A stretch of 8,908 nt of DNA from Thioalkalivibrio sp. (GTDB taxonomy: Bacteria; Pseudomonadota; Gammaproteobacteria; SpSt-1174). Positions 1-7,077 of this stretch are shown here, piece by piece. Each line of letters opens with the position of its first letter. The first letter of the stretch is position 1. The stretch covers positions 1 to 8,908 of the forward strand of contig DSBO01000122.1 in assembly GCA_011046015.1 (NCBI GenBank), in the 5' to 3' direction. Below the pieces are notes generated by a model. The model saw only the letters and a program-made list of their open reading frames with translations, did no database searches and was not told the DNA's origin. A program made the translations under genes and the position numbers.

Positions 1-211
1 CGTGATGGGCCTCCAGCACGCCGTGCTCGGCCGGGATCCACAGGGCGAGGCGTTTGCCCTCGGCCGCATACACCGCCACCGGCACCTCGTCGTCGCCCAG
101 CGCCACCATCCGCTCGGCCGCCGGCACGGCAGGCAGCCACAGGCAGGTCAGCAGTAGCACGGTCAGCCAGTGCGGCCGGACGCCGGGTATCGGGTGTCGA
201 GTGAGACTCAT
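1..211 (-). CDS. Exported protein, N-terminal part only (possible alpha/beta-hydrolase family)
   Basis: The first 70 codons of a gene that continues beyond the left edge. The ATG at 211 is chosen because AGGA lies a few bases upstream and because the next ATG upstream (219) hits a stop after two codons. The product begins with a polar stretch, then a hydrophobic core (WLTVLLLTCLWLPAVPAA, about residues 15-32) that looks like a Sec signal peptide with cleavage near PAA. The start of the mature part (EVPVAVYAAEGKRLALWIPA) has the alternating pattern of early beta strands. From memory it resembles exported alpha/beta hydrolases whose first strands read LLLWLPSE, but no catalytic nucleophile lies in the visible part, so that is only a guess. 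It starts 42 bases after the tamB stop on the same strand, with no terminator between, so it is probably the third gene of the tamAB operon. That it is a real gene is likely; its function is unproven. Confidence 0.72.
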   Translation of the reverse strand, partial: MSLTRHPIPGVRPHWLTVLLLTCLWLPAVPAAERMVALGDDEVPVAVYAAEGKRLALWIPAEHGVLEAHH

Positions 212-253
212 GAGGGCATCCTAGCAAAAACGCGCACGACGAGAACCGGCCGG

Positions 254-3200
254 TCAACGCTCGATACGGTAGATAAGATCCATGCTCTGCGCCTCGCCGC
301 TGGTCTGGGTCTCCAGGCTCAGGCTACGAGTGAGCTTGTAGCGCAGCATCAGCACCGAAGCCCGCTCGAACAGGCCAACGGTGTAGCGCACGTAAAGCCG
401 CGAGGAGAGGTGCTTGCCGAGCATCAGCGCGCTTTGCTCGAGCTGGCCCTCCGACTCCAGCACCACCTCGTCGATACCCACCGCCTGGCCGACCTGCCGG
501 GTGACCAGGCCGCCCTGCTCGAGGCCGAAGCTCGTGATGGCCGTCATGAGCACGCCCGCGTCGGACTCGGAGGCGCCGGACAGCGGGCGGCCGGTAAGCA
601 GGAAGGCCATGGCCTCGCTGTCTTCCATGGCGGGCTCGGAGAACACCCGGGAACGCGGCTCCTGCAGGGTGCCGCCGATGGCGATGCCGGCGGTCACCTC
701 GTAGTCGGGCACGTGGCGTACGGCACGGATGTCCAGGCCCGGATTGTCGGCCGGCCCCTGGAACACCAGCACGCCCCGCTCCACGGTCAGGTCCTGGCCG
801 TAGGCCTTGTAGCGCCCGTCCTCGATGCGAATCTCGCCCTCCGCCCGGACCGGCCGGGGCGGACGGTCGTCCACGGCCACCTCACCGGCCAGCCGTGCGG
901 AGAGCCCGAAGGCGCTCAGCCGGACCCGGTCGCCGAGAATGAGGGTGACCCGGGTGTGTACCTGCCAGGGCGAGGCCTCGACGGGGGGCGCGTCCACGAT
1001 CACCTCGTCGGGCGACACAGAGACCGCCTGGGGCGGCAACTCGCGCAGCTCGATGCTGGCCTCGGGGATGGTGAGCGTGCCAGTCAGGTCGATGTTGCGG
1101 GCCTCAAGCGTCAGGGCGAGGTCCGGTGACACCAGCACGTCCGCCTCCCGGCGCTGTACGGCCAGGAAGCGCTCGCCCGACAGCCCGAGCTCCGCCCAGG
1201 GAGCGCCGTTTGGCCGCAGACCGAGTTCGCCCGCCAGCACGATACGCCCGGGCCCCGAGTGGGCCTCGCCGTTCAGGATCAGGCGGTCCAGACCACGGGC
1301 CCGGGCGTGCAACGCCACCTGCTCGACGACCGTACCGGCGTTGGGAACCTGGAAACGGCCGTCGGCAAGGCGTAGTTCACCGTGGAAGTCCGGGTTCTCC
1401 AGCGTGCCGGCGAGAGTGAGATCCGCCTCGATCCGCCCGGTGACCTCTCGCAGCTCGGGGGCCAGGGCCTCCACCCAGCGCAGCTCCGAAAGGCTGGCGC
1501 GCGCCTCGCCGTCGAGCCGGTGGGTCTCGCCCTCCGGGCGCGTGGTCAGCTTCGCGCTGGCGCGACCACCCTGGGCGAAGGAGAGGCTGGCCGACGCATC
1601 CAGCCCGCCGTCCCGCAGGCTCGCATCCGCGGCCAGCGCCCGGATCCGGATCGACTCCGGTGCGCCATTGAGCCCCTGCACCTGCAGCACGGCCTGGCGG
1701 GTGCGCAGCTGGGCCAGCACCTCGAGGCCCTCCTCGTCCCGGAGACGGGCGCCCGCCGAGAGCTGCCCTTCCAGCCGGGCGTTCTCGGGGAGAAAGGGAT
1801 CCAGCAGTGTCAGCGGGAAATCGGTCAGGTCCACCACCGCGCGGCGGCCGCTCTCGGGGTCGCGGCTGCCCTCGACGCACAGGCGCGCGTCGTCCTGCGC
1901 GAGGCACAGCAGGGAGAGGCTGGCCGTCTGTGCATCCGCCTCCAGACGAGCGGGGGCGGTGAGCCGCCAGGCGCCCAGGCGGGTCTCGTCGAGGTCGAAC
2001 CGCGTGAGGCGTCCCGCCCAGCGCGGGCCCTCGCTGACGCCGCCCTCCAGTCGCAGGCCGAGGCGACCCTCGGCCGTGTCGGCCTCCAGCGTCAGGTGAT
2101 GGGCCTCTATCGGGCCCCGGCCGGTCAGGGCGACGCGCTCGGCCAGTTCGGCACCACCCTGCGTGACGCCAGCCAGAGCGAGATCCAGCGTCAGGCTAGA
2201 GTTCGCCTGCAGCGTGCCACGGGCCTGCAGGTCGAGACTCGCGACCTGCAGGTCGCCGTAGCCCGTCTCCCGGCCGGACAGACGCAGGTCCACGCTGGGT
2301 TCGCGCCAGCTGCCGGCGAGTCGCCCGTTGCCGGTCAGCCGGCCCCTGAGCCCCGGCCACAGGGCGTCGAGCGACGGCGCGTCGATGGCCAGGCGCAGGT
2401 CGGGGCGGGCGACATCCACCTGGCCCGCGAGGTCCAGGCGGTTACCACCGATGCGGGCCTCGATGCCCGGCGTGACCACGCGCACACCGTCCTCCAGCCG
2501 TGCGCTGCCGCGCGCCGACACGGGGTAGTCGCGCAACCGCCCGTCGAGACGCTCCAGATCGAGGCTTGCGGCCAGCCCGCTCTCCGGGTCGAGGCGGCCA
2601 TCGCTGCGCGCGCGCAGGGCCAGCCGGCCCATGAGCTGCGGGTCGATGAGGGCGGGGTCGAGCGCGTCCCCTTCGATCCGCAGGTCCCAGAACGGCACCT
2701 CCAGCCAGCCGGCCGTCCCCGCCAGCACCAGCTCGCCCGCAGCACTGCGGCTGGCCAGACGCAGCTCCTCGAGACGCTCCAGGTTGCCCTGGCCGGTGAA
2801 CTCGACCTGCTGGGGCGGCAGGTCCGGTACGGTGAGCGTGGTCGCCAGCGTCAACCGGTAGTCGTCCAGCGTGCCCTCGCTTGTGAGCTGGCCAGTCTCG
2901 AGCGCGAGGTGGCGCCCGTCCGGCAGCCGCCAGCCCAGGGGCTCCCAGCGCTGCTCCAGCCGCCAGCCCGGCGTGCCGGCCAGGTCGCGCAACTCACCCT
3001 CCCCGGCCAGCCGCACGGGCGCGAGCACCCGATGGCGAAACCCCAGCCGCTCGAGATCGCCGTCGAGCACCAGGCGGCCACGGGCGTCCTCCGCCTCCAG
3101 CCCACCGGCGACGGACTCGGGCAGGCGCAGCCGCCAGTCCAGTTCCAGGCCCAGCGGATAGGGCATGGCCAGACCGGCCTCGGCCGCCAGCTCGACACCC

Positions 3201-3733
3201 AGATCCGGCGTTTCCACCGAGAACGCGTGGATGCGCGCCTGGCCGTCATCCACGGTGGCGGCCAGGCCCATGGCGTCGATACGCAACGGTTCGCCCTCGC
3301 CGAACCGGAGCGAGACCCGGGTGAACTCGACATCCGAGAGGTCGATGGCCAGCGGTACGGCGACGGAGTCGGGCAGCCGGAAGGGTTCGGACTCGACTCC
3401 GGGCTCGTCGGGGGCGGGATGCATGACCAGGTCCAGCCCCTCGACCCGCAGGCGCGTGACGCTGAGACGGCCGGCGAACAGGGCCAGGGCATTGACGCGG
3501 ATCTCCAGCTCATCCAGCGAGGCGTCGAGCAGCGCGTCCTCGTAGCGGACACCCTCGAGCTCCAGGCCCTGCAGCAGGGTGCCGCGGACGCGCTCAATCG
3601 TGAGCTCGCCCGGGGCCAGGGCAACGCCGCGCTGCACCAGCCAGCGGCTGCCGGGCTCGGTGCCAAGCAGCACGGTGAGCAGCGTGGCCAGCACGATGAA
3701 GGCGATGAGCACGCTGTAGATGGCACGACGCAT
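254..3733 (-). CDS. tamB: TamB, inner-membrane-anchored subunit of the translocation and assembly module
   Basis: TamB works with the outer-membrane barrel TamA in inserting some outer-membrane proteins, and the AsmA/TamB family is linked to phospholipid transport across the periplasm. The 1159-residue product is within the family's range, slightly shorter than E. coli TamB. It has one N-terminal membrane anchor (about residues 5-24), then about 770 residues of repetitive short beta strands (LxLxGxGxL patterns) expected to form the lipid-groove 'taco' fold. The C-terminal TamB (formerly DUF490) domain covers about 800-1159. Its landmarks are DNPGLDIRAVR (997-1007), EDSEAMAFLLTGRPL (1037-1051), and an end rich in LYVRYTVGLFE-type strands finishing in YRIER. 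The only two cysteines, C610 and C619, are close enough to form a disulfide. The ATG shares one base with the tamA stop (TGATG) and has only a weak Shine-Dalgarno sequence, so translation is probably coupled to tamA. Identity rests on the architecture and the tamA neighbour. Confidence 0.95.
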   Translation of the reverse strand: MRRAIYSVLIAFIVLATLLTVLLGTEPGSRWLVQRGVALAPGELTIERVRGTLLQGLELEGVRYEDALLDASLDELEIRVNALALFAGRLSVTRLRVEGLDLVMHPAPDEPGVESEPFRLPDSVAVPLAIDLSDVEFTRVSLRFGEGEPLRIDAMGLAATVDDGQARIHAFSVETPDLGVELAAEAGLAMPYPLGLELDWRLRLPESVAGGLEAEDARGRLVLDGDLERLGFRHRVLAPVRLAGEGELRDLAGTPGWRLEQRWEPLGWRLPDGRHLALETGQLTSEGTLDDYRLTLATTLTVPDLPPQQVEFTGQGNLERLEELRLASRSAAGELVLAGTAGWLEVPFWDLRIEGDALDPALIDPQLMGRLALRARSDGRLDPESGLAASLDLERLDGRLRDYPVSARGSARLEDGVRVVTPGIEARIGGNRLDLAGQVDVARPDLRLAIDAPSLDALWPGLRGRLTGNGRLAGSWREPSVDLRLSGRETGYGDLQVASLDLQARGTLQANSSLTLDLALAGVTQGGAELAERVALTGRGPIEAHHLTLEADTAEGRLGLRLEGGVSEGPRWAGRLTRFDLDETRLGAWRLTAPARLEADAQTASLSLLCLAQDDARLCVEGSRDPESGRRAVVDLTDFPLTLLDPFLPENARLEGQLSAGARLRDEEGLEVLAQLRTRQAVLQVQGLNGAPESIRIRALAADASLRDGGLDASASLSFAQGGRASAKLTTRPEGETHRLDGEARASLSELRWVEALAPELREVTGRIEADLTLAGTLENPDFHGELRLADGRFQVPNAGTVVEQVALHARARGLDRLILNGEAHSGPGRIVLAGELGLRPNGAPWAELGLSGERFLAVQRREADVLVSPDLALTLEARNIDLTGTLTIPEASIELRELPPQAVSVSPDEVIVDAPPVEASPWQVHTRVTLILGDRVRLSAFGLSARLAGEVAVDDRPPRPVRAEGEIRIEDGRYKAYGQDLTVERGVLVFQGPADNPGLDIRAVRHVPDYEVTAGIAIGGTLQEPRSRVFSEPAMEDSEAMAFLLTGRPLSGASESDAGVLMTAITSFGLEQGGLVTRQVGQAVGIDEVVLESEGQLEQSALMLGKHLSSRLYVRYTVGLFERASVLMLRYKLTRSLSLETQTSGEAQSMDLIYRIER

Positions 3734-5499
3734 CAGAGATCAGGCCCCATGGTCAGGTGCAGGCGGAAGCTGTCCTCATGGTCGAGCGGGTGCGCGACGT
3801 CCACGCGGATGGGTCCGATGGGCGAGCGCCAGCGCACGCCGAGCCCCACCCCGACGACCGGCTCGTACTCGTCGTAACGGTCGTAGGCGTTGCCGGCGTC
3901 GACGAAGGCGGCCATGCTCCAGCGGCCGGCCAGGGGGTGTTCGTATTCCAGGCTGCCGGTGAGGGTGTGCCGGCCGCCGACCACCTCGCCGTCGGCGTTC
4001 TCCGGGCCGAGGCTCTGGTAGCCGTAGCCGCGCACGCTGTCGTCGCCGCCGGCGAAGAAGCGCACCGAGGACGGCAGCTCGACCAGCTCATCGGCCAGGG
4101 TCGCACCGCCCTCGGTGCGGCCGATCAGCCGCCCCGACCCCAGCGGCAGGATGAGCTTGGCGCGGCCGTGGAACTGGGCAAAGCTCACCGTGGAACCGGC
4201 CTGCTCCAGGGCGCCACGCGTGCTGCCATAAAGCCGCCAGCCGCGACGCGGGTTGATGGGGTGATCGGAGCGCACGCGGGTGAGCGCCAGCCCCGGCATG
4301 AGCAGGTCGCTGCGGTCGGTGACATCCGCCACGGTGTAGTCCTCGCGCTCGAAACTGAGCGAGCGGGTCTCCACCCAGCCCGAGTTGTGCTGGATGGTGT
4401 GGCTCACCCCCAGGCCGTAGATGTCCGACTCCGCGGTGTCCGTTTCCTCGGTCTGGTAGCGCGCCAGCAGGTTCACGCGCTCGCGGGAGGGATCGTCCAG
4501 CGGGATCTCGTAGTTGAAACCCGTGCCGGAACGCACCGGCGAGAGCTCCATGTCGAACTGGTAACGATGGCCGAGGCGGTTGGCGTAGCGGTTCTCGAAG
4601 CCCAGGCGCAACCGCGGGCCGATGTCGGTGGAGGCGCCGATGCCGACGAGGTAGGCGTGGCGCTTGCGCGGGGTCAGCTGCACCTGGATGGGTACCCGGC
4701 CGTCGGCCCGCGCATCGGTCTCGGTGCGCACGCGCACCTCGCTGTAATAATCGCTATCCGCCAGCCGCTGCTGCAGGTCGATGAGCTTGCGGGCCTCGTA
4801 GGGATCGCCCTCGTGCACCGGCAGGAACTTCGCCACCAGCTCGGGCCTGAGGATGTCCTGCTCCACGCTCACGGTGCCGAAGGCGTAGCGCGCGCCACTG
4901 TCCATGTGGATCACGGCATCGGCGTGGCCCTCACCCACGTTGACCCGCAGTTCGCGCACCAGGACCTGGTGGTCGAAGTAGCCGCGGTCGGCCGCGAGCC
5001 GCGTCAGGGCCTTGCGCAGGTCCTCGTAGCGGTCATGGCGCAGCGGGTCGCCGGGCTTCAGCGGCGCGTCAGCCAGGAGTGCATCGAAGGCCGGATCATC
5101 GGCCGCCTCGCCCTCGATCGTTACGTCCACGTGGCGCACGCGGATGCGCTCGCCGGGATCGACGGCGATGTCCAGCCGCCAGCACTCCCCTTCTCGGTGC
5201 AGCACGAATTCCAGATCGGGGCTGTAGTAACCGAGCGCCCGCAGGGCCTTGCGTGCCTCGTCATCGGCCCGGCGCAACAGCGCCCGCTCGCGCCACGTGG
5301 CCAGGTCACAGGCCTCGCGCCCAATGCTCAGATGGGAACGGATGTTGTCCGCCAGCTCATCGCCCAGCCCCGGGAGGCGGATCTCCGGCGCCTGCGCCAG
5401 GACCGGCCCGGCCAGCAGGACCAGCAGGCCGGCGAGCAGGCGGGCGAGCCAGCCGTTGTGCCGGCGGCGAATCAGAGTGCGTTGTACGGGATATCGCAT
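3733..5499 (-). CDS. tamA: TamA, Omp85-family outer-membrane barrel of the translocation and assembly module
   Basis: TamA is a 16-stranded outer-membrane barrel with periplasmic POTRA domains that partners TamB. The 588-residue product matches E. coli TamA (about 577) in length and layout. There is a signal peptide (residues 1 to about 37: arginine-rich start, LLAGLLVLLAG core, cleavage near LAQA). Three POTRA domains follow, at about 38-118, 119-200 and 203-278; the first carries ALRALGYYSPDLEF and the second GYFDHQVLV. The barrel runs from about 280 to 588. The key Omp85 signature FFAGGDDSVRGYGY (481-494) contains the VRGY loop-6 motif. SLEYEHPLAGRW (516-527), AAFVDAGNAYD and VGVGLGVRWRSPIGPIRVD (549-567) are typical closing strands. 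It ends in MGPDL, like the LGPEL end of E. coli TamA, rather than the usual terminal Phe. C64 and C106 in POTRA1 could form a disulfide. The ATG at 5499 has no good Shine-Dalgarno sequence, but an in-frame stop lies seven codons upstream, so this start is the only sensible one. Confidence 0.96.
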   Translation of the reverse strand: MRYPVQRTLIRRRHNGWLARLLAGLLVLLAGPVLAQAPEIRLPGLGDELADNIRSHLSIGREACDLATWRERALLRRADDEARKALRALGYYSPDLEFVLHREGECWRLDIAVDPGERIRVRHVDVTIEGEAADDPAFDALLADAPLKPGDPLRHDRYEDLRKALTRLAADRGYFDHQVLVRELRVNVGEGHADAVIHMDSGARYAFGTVSVEQDILRPELVAKFLPVHEGDPYEARKLIDLQQRLADSDYYSEVRVRTETDARADGRVPIQVQLTPRKRHAYLVGIGASTDIGPRLRLGFENRYANRLGHRYQFDMELSPVRSGTGFNYEIPLDDPSRERVNLLARYQTEETDTAESDIYGLGVSHTIQHNSGWVETRSLSFEREDYTVADVTDRSDLLMPGLALTRVRSDHPINPRRGWRLYGSTRGALEQAGSTVSFAQFHGRAKLILPLGSGRLIGRTEGGATLADELVELPSSVRFFAGGDDSVRGYGYQSLGPENADGEVVGGRHTLTGSLEYEHPLAGRWSMAAFVDAGNAYDRYDEYEPVVGVGLGVRWRSPIGPIRVDVAHPLDHEDSFRLHLTMGPDL

Positions 5500-5544
5500 G
5501 CAGGGCCGCAGGATGACTATCGGACGAAGGACACGGGCTCAGGG

Positions 5545-5574
5545 TATCGGGCCCGAGGCAGGTCATTAAGTTCC
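5545..5574 (-). promoter_or_regulatory. Candidate sigma-E (ECF) type promoter of tamA-tamB
   Basis: On the minus strand, 5574-5568 reads GGAACTT, a perfect match to the sigma-E -35 element of Gram-negative bacteria. After a 17-base gap, CCGATA at 5550-5545 is a partial match to the -10 element (TCTGA/TCCGA-like). This would start transcription near 5538 and leave a leader of about 40 bases before the tamA ATG. The element sits in an AT-richer patch (about 5562-5610) in the only sizeable gap between tamA and the gene before it. Sigma-E responds to misfolded outer-membrane proteins, so control of an assembly factor would make sense. The -10 match is weak, so the promoter as a whole is a moderate-confidence inference. 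No convincing sigma-70 promoter was found here on this strand. Confidence 0.42.
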
Positions 5575-5619
5575 GGTTGTTGAATCGCTGACACCATATT
5601 AAATCAGATCGACGAGCGC

Positions 5620-6970
5620 CTACGCCGGCCAGGCGGCGCGCAGCACGCTGGCACCCCGCCCGTTCGGGGCGGCCGGGTCGAAGGTCCCGCCGGAGAGCGT
5701 GACGCGCTCATGCAGCGCCAGCAGGTGCAGGTCGTAATCCGGCGACGCCTCCGCCGCAGGCGCGGGGCGGTCATCGCCGATTGTCAGCCACAGCACACCG
5801 TCCTCCCGTCCCAGGCGAACCTCGGCGCGGCTCGCACCGGCATCGCGGGCGAGGTATTGCAGGGCCTGCTGCACCACGCGAAAGACCACGACCTTGAGCG
5901 GTGGCGGTATGTCCTCTTCCTCGAGCGCGGCCTCGCAGTCGAATGTCGTGCCGGGGTACACCTTGCCCAGTTCCCGGCAGTACCAGTGCAACGTGGGCAA
6001 CACCCCCCAGCTCGTCGAGGCCCGGCGGGCGGATGTCCATGGCCAGGGCGCGCACGTCCTGCATTGCCGCCTGCACCAGGGGCACGAGTGGCGCGAGCTC
6101 CGGGCTGTCGCTCGCGTCCTTGTCGGCAAGCAGACCGTGCGCGTGTTCGAGGCGGAACTTCAGCGCCCCCAGGGTTTGCGCCACCCCCTCGTGCAATTCG
6201 CGCGCCACGCGCCGCCTTTCTTCCTCCTGGTTCGCGATCAGCTGGGCCGACAGCCGTTCGAGGGCATAGGAACGCTCGCGTATCGTCGATTCCTGTTCCT
6301 GGATGATGCGCTCGGCGTGACGCACGATGCCCACCAGCACCAGGTACAGCAGCAGCATCACGCCGGCGCTGCCCGTGAAGATCACGAGCTCCGCCTTCTC
6401 GACCTCGGCGAGCATCGGGGTCAAGTCGGTGTACACCGTGAATATGCCGGCCACCGGGTCCGCAGGCCCATTGCGTACCGGCACGTAGCTGATGACGACG
6501 TTCTCGCCCTCGCGCGGGGTCGCGAACAGGCGCAACAGGCCGCGAAACTCGGATCGGCTGTAGACCTGGCCGTTGATCGCCACCTGGTAGGCCTCGGTGC
6601 CGGTACGGTTCTGCCCGATCAGATCGGACACTGTTGAGTAGAGCACGATGCCCTCGTCGTCGATCAGGCTGATCCGCAGCACGGCCGAGTCCTGCACCAT
6701 GCGCGTGACGATCCGGGTCAGCCCCGGGGGGAAGGGCTCGCCGTGGTGGAGCTCTTCATCGGCCAGGTAGGCGTCGATATCCGGACGCATGGCGTCGAGC
6801 AGGCTGTCGGCGAGCAGCACGTTGCCGCGCTCACCGAAGCTTCGGAGCTCCTGGATGGCCACGTGGCGGTAGAGCAGGGCCAGCAGCAATGCCGCCACGA
6901 GGATGCAGACCAGGCTGGCGAGGGAAAAGAAACGCAGGATGCCGAACATCTGCTGGTGCCTGGAATGCAT
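5620..6970 (-). pseudogene. Frameshifted sensor histidine kinase, HisKA_3 (NarX/UhpB) class, with a degenerate ATP-binding domain
   Basis: One gene lies in two frames. From the ATG at 6970 the first 322 codons give a membrane segment (about residues 11-33), a periplasmic Cache/PAS-like sensor (about 37-195, with LRISLIDDEGIVLYSTVSDL), a second membrane segment (about 196-216), a coiled linker (about 218-250), and a HisKA_3 box RRVARELHEGVAQTL with the probable phosphate acceptor H260. In the six-G run at 6008-6003 the frame is lost. Removing one G gives DELGVLPTLHWYCREL, which is family-typical, and restores a protein of about 449 residues ending at the TAG at 5622-5620. The ATP-binding domain (about 355-449) is aberrant even in the right frame: the N-box Asn is Tyr (QALQYLARDA), the DNGxG box reads DDRPA, and the GLGLxGMRER glycines read DLHLLALHER. 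The start is chosen for GGGAG nine to ten bases upstream; a TTG at 6988 is less likely. No response regulator is adjacent. It may be a decayed gene, a pseudokinase with a sequencing error, or a gene read by frameshifting. Confidence 0.82.
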
Positions 6971-7077
6971 GCCGAGTGTCTCCCACAAGACTGCGTGATT
7001 GCGGCGCGCTCACAATGAGTCTAGACGCCGCCGGCCACCATGTGAGGGCATGTCGCCGCGCGATGCGTGCGGCCTTG
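6971..7077. other. Intergenic gap with a weak inverted repeat
   Basis: This is the 107-base space between the synthase-like gene and the kinase gene, both on the minus strand. It holds the kinase Shine-Dalgarno GGGAG and an inverted repeat, GCGGCG at 7001-7006 against CGCCGC at 7026-7031, with a small inner pair CTCA/TGAG at 7009-7012 and 7016-7019. There is no T-run after it on the minus strand, so it is not a standard terminator. I found no convincing promoter here. Cotranscription of the two genes cannot be decided from the sequence. Confidence 0.4.

Noticed and set aside
245..254. ACCGGCCGGT palindrome at the tamB stop
   Set aside because: It is a short GC-rich palindrome with no T-run, expected often by chance in this composition.
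1382..3877. An open frame of 831 codons on the plus strand opposite tamB and the tamA end
   Set aside because: It is antisense to a well-supported gene. Its product is Gln/Arg/Ala/Gly-rich with no domain pattern, as expected from a third-position GC bias mirrored on the other strand.
3757..5583. An open frame of 608 codons on the plus strand opposite tamA
   Set aside because: It lies entirely antisense to tamA and its promoter. It has no recognisable motif or ribosome binding site, and its composition is that of a shadow frame.
5580..5606. AT-rich plus-strand promoter-like stretch (TATTAA)
   Set aside because: No plus-strand gene follows it; everything downstream is antisense to the kinase and synthase-like genes, and no -35 is well placed.
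6971..6988. TTG start for the kinase, 18 bases upstream of the chosen ATG
   Set aside because: The ATG at 6970 has GGGAG at proper spacing; that Shine-Dalgarno lies inside the TTG version, which itself has none.
7001..7031. Inverted repeat as a terminator of the synthase-like gene
   Set aside because: The stem is only six pairs with a long loop, and no T-run follows on the minus strand.
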